Source: an uncultured Candidatus Saccharibacteria bacterium | Lineage (GTDB): Bacteria; Patescibacteria; Saccharimonadia; Saccharimonadales; UBA4665 | Direction: 5' to 3' | Assembly: GCA_903925195.1 (NCBI GenBank) | Contig: CAIYEO010000035.1 | Location: 1-34,345, forward strand | DNA: 34,345 nt | Shown here: piece after piece, positions 30,341-34,345 of the stretch | Position numbering within the stretch: position 1 is the first letter of the stretch | How the letters are laid out: each line of letters starts with the position of its first letter | Made by a program: the position numbers and the translations under genes | The notes under the pieces: generated by a model | Told to the model about the DNA's origin: nothing | The model's database searches: none | What the model saw: only the letters and a program-made list of their open reading frames with translations

Positions 30341-30586
30341 TCAATATAAATTGTTACTACCACCTGGTGTAGTTCCAATCTCAATTTTTACGGTTGGATC
30401 AATATATTTATTATTCAGATATTTCTGGACATCAGTTTGATTAAAATTTGATGAAATAGTAGGTACTATTTCAACAGTTTGATGTCTTGATTCTGGGGTT
30501 ACGAAAAGCTTTGACGATAGTACTACTGAAAAAACTGCACTTACAATACCGATAATAATAATTGTGATTAAATCTTTTGATTTCAT
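30341..30586 (-). CDS. Small membrane-anchored pilus-operon protein
   Basis: An 81-residue protein with one N-terminal membrane helix (LITIIIIGIVSAVFSVVLSS) and a short extracytoplasmic tail ending GTTPGGSNNLY. I recognise no family. Its position between the pilO-like gene (4-nt overlap) and pilB (25 nt) suggests a role in the alignment subcomplex, in the place where PilP is encoded in diderms, but it has no lipobox or PilP signature. Confidence 0.6.
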   Translation of the reverse strand: MKSKDLITIIIIGIVSAVFSVVLSSKLFVTPESRHQTVEIVPTISSNFNQTDVQKYLNNKYIDPTVKIEIGTTPGGSNNLY

Positions 30587-31296
30587 TTTATATCCTCCGA
30601 TCCAATATTAAATTGATATGGTGGCTGATAAAAAGTCGATGCAGCATAAGTTACATCTGCAGGCGCACCATCTGCACCGGCAGTAAAGTTCATACTTAAC
30701 ACTTGGATAGGTAATATTGATCTATTTAAATTCGCAAAAGTACTCGCAATGCTACCGAATGGCACTTTGAAACTACCAGTAATCGGCACAACTACGTTAG
30801 TAGGCTTTAGGGATGCACCAGACATGCTAGATGAACTACTACTGACACTTGTTGATGTAGCTGCTGGAGTTGAAGCCGCCCCCCCGAGGTCAATAAAAGT
30901 ATTTGGTTGGCCTAATAATTTATTGAGATTAATAAAGTTTAGTATCCAACTGTTAGTATCGTAGCTAGTAGGTAGTGCATCTAAAACGATTTTTGAATTA
31001 TTGCCATCATTACCGCTAGTACCAGTAGGATTTCCACCGATTAAATTTTGTGGTTGATTAATAAAAGACTTATATGAGGTTTCAAGCTTAGAAATAGCGT
31101 CAAGGTCTCCGGTCAATATATTAAGTGCATCAGATTTCTTTGATATAACTCTTTGTTGGTATGCACTTTGACTTATTAAGTTTTTTATAGCAAATATACT
31201 AAAAATTACTATAAAAACTGATACTGCAATTGATGCGAATATGAGCTGGTTGGCTTTAGCTAGTTGTATTCTTTTACTTGTATAGTTTTTATCCAT
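30583..31296 (-). CDS. PilO-like pilus assembly protein
   Basis: A 237-residue bitopic protein: a short cytoplasmic N-terminus, a helix at about 18-42 (LIFASIAVSVFIVIFSIFAI), a coiled-coil-like stretch (SKKSDALNILTGDLDAISKL) and a periplasm-facing domain with a low-complexity Ser/Thr/Ala segment and VVPITGSFKVPFGSIASTFA (cited in part), as in the PilO ferredoxin-like fold. Gene order after pilM and pilN supports the call. The 3' end overlaps the next gene by 4 nt. Confidence 0.7.
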   Translation of the reverse strand: MDKNYTSKRIQLAKANQLIFASIAVSVFIVIFSIFAIKNLISQSAYQQRVISKKSDALNILTGDLDAISKLETSYKSFINQPQNLIGGNPTGTSGNDGNNSKIVLDALPTSYDTNSWILNFINLNKLLGQPNTFIDLGGAASTPAATSTSVSSSSSSMSGASLKPTNVVVPITGSFKVPFGSIASTFANLNRSILPIQVLSMNFTAGADGAPADVTYAASTFYQPPYQFNIGSEDIK

Positions 31297-31308
31297 AATA
31301 ATCCTAAT

Positions 31309-32007
31309 TTACTTCTTAAATATATCGGTTGGTTGGTCTAAAGTTGATCTTGTAACATCTTTTTGAGGAACGCTAATTGTCGATGGATCTACATTATTAA
31401 TAAACAGATTAGTTGGTATTCTAGTTGTCACGCTATATGATATTTTATCCTGAGTTTTAGCATTACCAGTATCTGCTGGTGCAGCATTTAATCCTGTCAT
31501 TTGAGTGCCTTGAAACAAAAGAGTTGGCTGACTAGCGGCAGTTGGACTATATTTCGCATATAGCAAAGTATTGTAGAAGACATTACCTTCTAGTAAGCTA
31601 TTTGCCTTGCCAGAAAAACCAAGAACGCCTGTTTTGTAATCTATAGTGATTGTAGAGATTGTAATTCCAGGAGTAACTACCTTCTTAAGATAATCAAAAA
31701 TTAAAGTTGGGCTGATTCTATCTTTGTAAAGACTAGGTAGTGCTGTATTTGAATCAAGCCTATTTTGAATTGTAATCATCTTATTCACATCAGCATTGGA
31801 GGTTATTTTAGCACTGTCTGTCTTGATTTGATCACTAATATTAGCTAGGTGATTCTTTTGGTAGACATCAACGGCTAAGTAGGTGACAATGAGAATAGTT
31901 AGTGCAATTAGACTGGTAGTTATAGTGACGAAAAGTATAGCTCGCTCGCTGCGTTTCGTTTTTATGTATTTTGTCTTAAGTTCTGGTAGGAGATTTAGTT
32001 GTATCAT
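31309..32007 (-). CDS. pilN: Pilus assembly protein PilN
   Basis: PilN links cytoplasmic PilM to PilO. The 232-residue protein has the N-terminal motif IQLNLLPE that binds PilM, a basic stretch, one membrane helix (AILFVTITTSLIALTILIVT), then a coiled coil and a fold containing PGITISTITIDYKTGVLGFS (cited in part). The gene overlaps pilM by 4 nt, typical of a coupled pair, and precedes the pilO-like gene by 12 nt. Confidence 0.88.
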   Translation of the reverse strand: MIQLNLLPELKTKYIKTKRSERAILFVTITTSLIALTILIVTYLAVDVYQKNHLANISDQIKTDSAKITSNADVNKMITIQNRLDSNTALPSLYKDRISPTLIFDYLKKVVTPGITISTITIDYKTGVLGFSGKANSLLEGNVFYNTLLYAKYSPTAASQPTLLFQGTQMTGLNAAPADTGNAKTQDKISYSVTTRIPTNLFINNVDPSTISVPQKDVTRSTLDQPTDIFKK

Positions 32008-33041
32008 TCGTCTCTCCCTGCAAGTCCAACCGCTACACTAAATTGACTAGCAACAGTAAGTAGTTCATTTTGTCTAGCTTCAGGGAATGTAACGTTGTGC
32101 CAAGCATTACCTATTTCAACATTAACCACTAACCTGCTAGCTATAGTTGTAGCAAAATTAGGAATCAATGATGCAGGCCCAGTAATAATTATCTTCTCTA
32201 TTTTTTTGTTTGGGTATCGACTTTCATAAAATTTAATAGATTTATCAATTTCAAGATTGAGAGTTTCGATTGTATTTTGGATAGCCTTACTTAACTGGCC
32301 ATCAAGTTTTGTGGCATCAAGTCCAAACTTAAATACAAATTGTTGCGCCTGATTATCGTCAATGTTTAAGTTTTGAGCGGCTGACTTAATAATTGCTTGT
32401 GTTCCTACGGCTATTGATCTAGATAACCTCGGAGCATCGTCGCTAGTTATAACTATGTCAGTACCAGTACTTCCTACGTCTAAGACCATAATTGTGGTTG
32501 TTGTGCCTGGTTTAATTAAAGCTCTTACTGCTGCTAAATTTTCTGGTTCAAAGCCTATAATATTAAGGCCTACTGATTCAAGACTATCTAGTCTAGTCTC
32601 AATATACTTATTACTCACACTACTAAGTAAGATTTCCATTTTACCTGAATCTTTTGGTGAGTCTCCTAAAATTGCCCAGTCTATCTTTGACTCATTGATA
32701 GGTGTTGGTATTAAAGAGTCTGCTTGGAACATGATCGTTTTCTGTAGCTCTTTAGGTGTCATTTTATCTACATCAACAATAGTTGTGAAAAGGCGCTGAG
32801 ATGGTATCCCAACAACTACATTTCGTGTTGTCATCTTTGCCTGACTACATAGATCCAATACCAAGTTAGCGACTTTTTGTTGATCTGCAGCGGCATCACT
32901 TAATGATAACTTTGGATCAATTGGTGTGTATGCATATTTTACTAGCGTCTTAGGATAGCGACCGCTAAGTTGAACTAGCCTTATAGCTGTTGTTCCAATG
33001 TCTAGTCCGAAGAAGTCTGATATCCCACTCAATAAACTCAT
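32004..33041 (-). CDS. pilM: Pilus assembly protein PilM
   Basis: A cytoplasmic actin-like ATPase of the pilus alignment complex, related to FtsA and PilM/ComA. The 345-residue protein has FFGLDIGTTAIRLVQLSG (phosphate 1), PKELQKTIMFQADSLIP, MVLDVGSTGTDIVI (phosphate 2), a SRSIAVG segment, and IEKIIITGPASLIPN (adenosine motif). TGCTATAAT lies 7 nt before the ATG, so the pilM-N-O-B-T-C operon appears to have its own promoter and a leaderless first gene. Confidence 0.92.
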   Translation of the reverse strand: MSLLSGISDFFGLDIGTTAIRLVQLSGRYPKTLVKYAYTPIDPKLSLSDAAADQQKVANLVLDLCSQAKMTTRNVVVGIPSQRLFTTIVDVDKMTPKELQKTIMFQADSLIPTPINESKIDWAILGDSPKDSGKMEILLSSVSNKYIETRLDSLESVGLNIIGFEPENLAAVRALIKPGTTTTIMVLDVGSTGTDIVITSDDAPRLSRSIAVGTQAIIKSAAQNLNIDDNQAQQFVFKFGLDATKLDGQLSKAIQNTIETLNLEIDKSIKFYESRYPNKKIEKIIITGPASLIPNFATTIASRLVVNVEIGNAWHNVTFPEARQNELLTVASQFSVAVGLAGRDE

Positions 33042-33048
33042 AGTAAAA

Positions 33049-33057
33049 ATTATAGCA
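33049..33057 (-). promoter_or_regulatory. pilM operon extended -10 promoter
   Basis: TGCTATAAT (TATAAT 33049-33054) ends 7 nt before the pilM ATG. A weak TTGCAT lies 19 bp upstream. Confidence 0.6.
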
Positions 33058-33087
33058 TAATAGTTATCACTATATGCAAATAATTTT

Positions 33088-34345
33088 CTATAATACTGGA
33101 GGTAATTCCTGGTAAGAGTCTACTGTGCCTGTATTGGTAGTGACTGTAGCTAGCCAATCTTCAGGTCCATAGTTAATTGTTTCAGCTGCAGTAGGAGTAG
33201 CAGCTCCAACGTTACCATATGTTCTTTGTAGATAGATAGATTTAGCTATTAGTGAACCGTTAACTAATAGGTTGCTTAGGCATGGAGATGGGGTGCCATT
33301 GACATATTTTTTAACGTTAGCCAGATTAGCATAGTTGCCTGCAGTATAGTCTTGTTCAGTATAGCTACAGGTATAGATGCTACCTGTAGCGATGTAGGTG
33401 CCATCAAGTTGTGTTACTTTTGGACTTATGTAGATGTCACCTGAAGCTATTATCTTTAAGTTAGGAATTGCAGAGACAGTATTCCAACCGCTAGTAGTGT
33501 ATGTCTGATTGTCATTAATAGACACATTTCCGTCTACGTAGATGACGATGTCTTTAGATAGGCTTAATGTGTTAGCTCCTAGAGAAAAGTAGTCTGAGGC
33601 ATTAGATGTGGCACTATAAGTACCATTGAATGTATTTAGGTTAATTATATCTAAACCAGCTGGTTGACCTATAGTTCCTAAGTTGCTGGATGGCAGGCTT
33701 GTTGGTATAGATATACATGGGGCATAACCAAAGCCTCCATAGTTACCACTACCATCATCGGCAAAATCTAGGTTGTTTTTTGTAGCCGCCAGTAAGTTAG
33801 TTGGAAAGCCAGTGATAGCTCCTAGAGCTTGAGCGGCTAGTGAGGTTCCAGATCCTAAGTAGCTACCAGTAGCTCCAAGGTTGTAGGTAAAGATTCCATC
33901 CCCATTAGTGTCAGAGTAAGGGTCAGTGCAGTTTGTGACGTTTGAATCTATGATGCTACCTGCTACTACATCTCCGCCATTGACGGAGATAGTGGGCTCG
34001 GTGGTTGCATTTATAGTTATGGTACAAGGAGAAATTGATAGTGGTTGAGATACTACTTGATCATTTCCCGTCAATGCATTAGTTGTATTTATCCAATAGG
34101 TTAGAGTTGCGGAGCCTAATGATTGATTAATATTCAAGGCTAGAATCTTTTGATCGATAATCCCGGTTTTGCTTCCGAAGTTAGATAGGGTTACAATAGC
34201 ACCTCCATTATATTGATAGGAGATTGTGCCACCAGGAATATTGTATGTTGATGGATCAATAGTTATAGACAATGGTATGTCCATATTTTGATCGCGAATG
34301 GCTGTGATGGATGAAATTGAGCTAGTGCAAGTTAGGGCTACGCAA
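33088..34345 (-). CDS. Partial exported surface protein upstream of pilM
   Basis: The frame stays open to the window edge (34345), so the N-terminus is missing and at least 419 residues are present. It is Ser/Thr/Asn/Gly-rich with extracellular character. It includes a region like an Ig or bacterial adhesin fold (PGGTISYQYNGGAIVTL), an acidic SDTNGDGIF calcium-loop-like segment, and a beta-rich IVIYVDGNVSINDNQTYT (cited in part) followed by IIASGDIYISP. Similar frames are known to me beside Patescibacteria pil loci but without function. It ends 46 nt before pilM and may be a pilus-associated adhesin. Confidence 0.6.
   Translation of the reverse strand, partial: CVALTCTSSISSITAIRDQNMDIPLSITIDPSTYNIPGGTISYQYNGGAIVTLSNFGSKTGIIDQKILALNINQSLGSATLTYWINTTNALTGNDQVVSQPLSISPCTITINATTEPTISVNGGDVVAGSIIDSNVTNCTDPYSDTNGDGIFTYNLGATGSYLGSGTSLAAQALGAITGFPTNLLAATKNNLDFADDGSGNYGGFGYAPCISIPTSLPSSNLGTIGQPAGLDIINLNTFNGTYSATSNASDYFSLGANTLSLSKDIVIYVDGNVSINDNQTYTTSGWNTVSAIPNLKIIASGDIYISPKVTQLDGTYIATGSIYTCSYTEQDYTAGNYANLANVKKYVNGTPSPCLSNLLVNGSLIAKSIYLQRTYGNVGAATPTAAETINYGPEDWLATVTTNTGTVDSYQELPPVL

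Noticed and set aside
1..34345. Recoding of UGA as in Gracilibacteria or SR1
   Set aside because: Conserved genes end properly at UGA (for example the M50 gene) and have no in-frame UGA codons.
1..34345. CRISPR arrays, insertion sequences or prophage
   Set aside because: No regularly spaced repeats, transposase or phage structural genes were seen. The only long direct repeat is the pilin duplication, and the only recombinase is XerC/D-like.

Overview
The window looks like a chromosomal segment of an AT-rich member of the Candidate Phyla Radiation, most likely Candidatus Saccharibacteria (TM7). The grounds are the mix of families and their order, not an alignment: a complete single-membrane type IV pilus cluster with no secretin gene, a threonyl-tRNA synthetase that starts directly at the HxxxH editing domain, a GT2/small membrane protein pair, compact genes, and standard stop codons throughout (UGA is not recoded).

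Layout. 1-650 is an AT-rich non-coding stretch with a small promoter-hairpin-terminator unit. 653-1740 is the + strand operon infC-rpmI-rplT. 1746-2098 (-) is RNase P RNA. 2122-3046 (-) holds a pterin dehydratase/RNase HI fusion, tRNA-Pro and a structured RNA that resembles 6S RNA. 3075-8005 holds an M50 protease, rpmB (+), a degenerate metallo-beta-lactamase fold protein, a winged-helix protein, miaA and thrS. 8034-9082 holds tRNA-Val, an orphan short transcript with a 35-residue ORF, and nrdR with a palindrome resembling an NrdR box on its start codon. 9097-17632 is an accessory and envelope region (GT2, hydrolase, kinase, SDR, DUF2127- and DUF1003-like membrane proteins, a parvulin-like protein, a PH-domain protein) interrupted by tRNA-Gly, -Thr and -Asp. 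tRNA-Arg, ndk and a XerC/D-type recombinase follow.

19407-34345 (-) is one large type IV pilus locus. In transcription order it runs: a partial exported protein, pilM, pilN, a pilO-like gene, a small anchored protein, pilB, pilT, pilC, two near-duplicate major pilins separated by a terminator, prepilin peptidase, then four minor pilin-like proteins. One of the minor pilins carries about six tandem aromatic repeats that resemble CBM5/12 chitin-binding modules. PilB, PilT and PilC would drive extension and retraction, PilM/N/O form the cytoplasmic-membrane platform, PilD matures the pilins, and the minor pilins would form the tip. The carbohydrate-binding-like minor pilin is an attractive candidate for host attachment by an episymbiont.

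A pattern runs across the window. Many genes have a -10 or extended -10 box (TGnTATAAT-like) only 6-9 nt upstream of the ATG and no Shine-Dalgarno sequence, which suggests widespread leaderless transcription. Ribosomal protein, pilin and ndk genes instead have leaders with Shine-Dalgarno sites.
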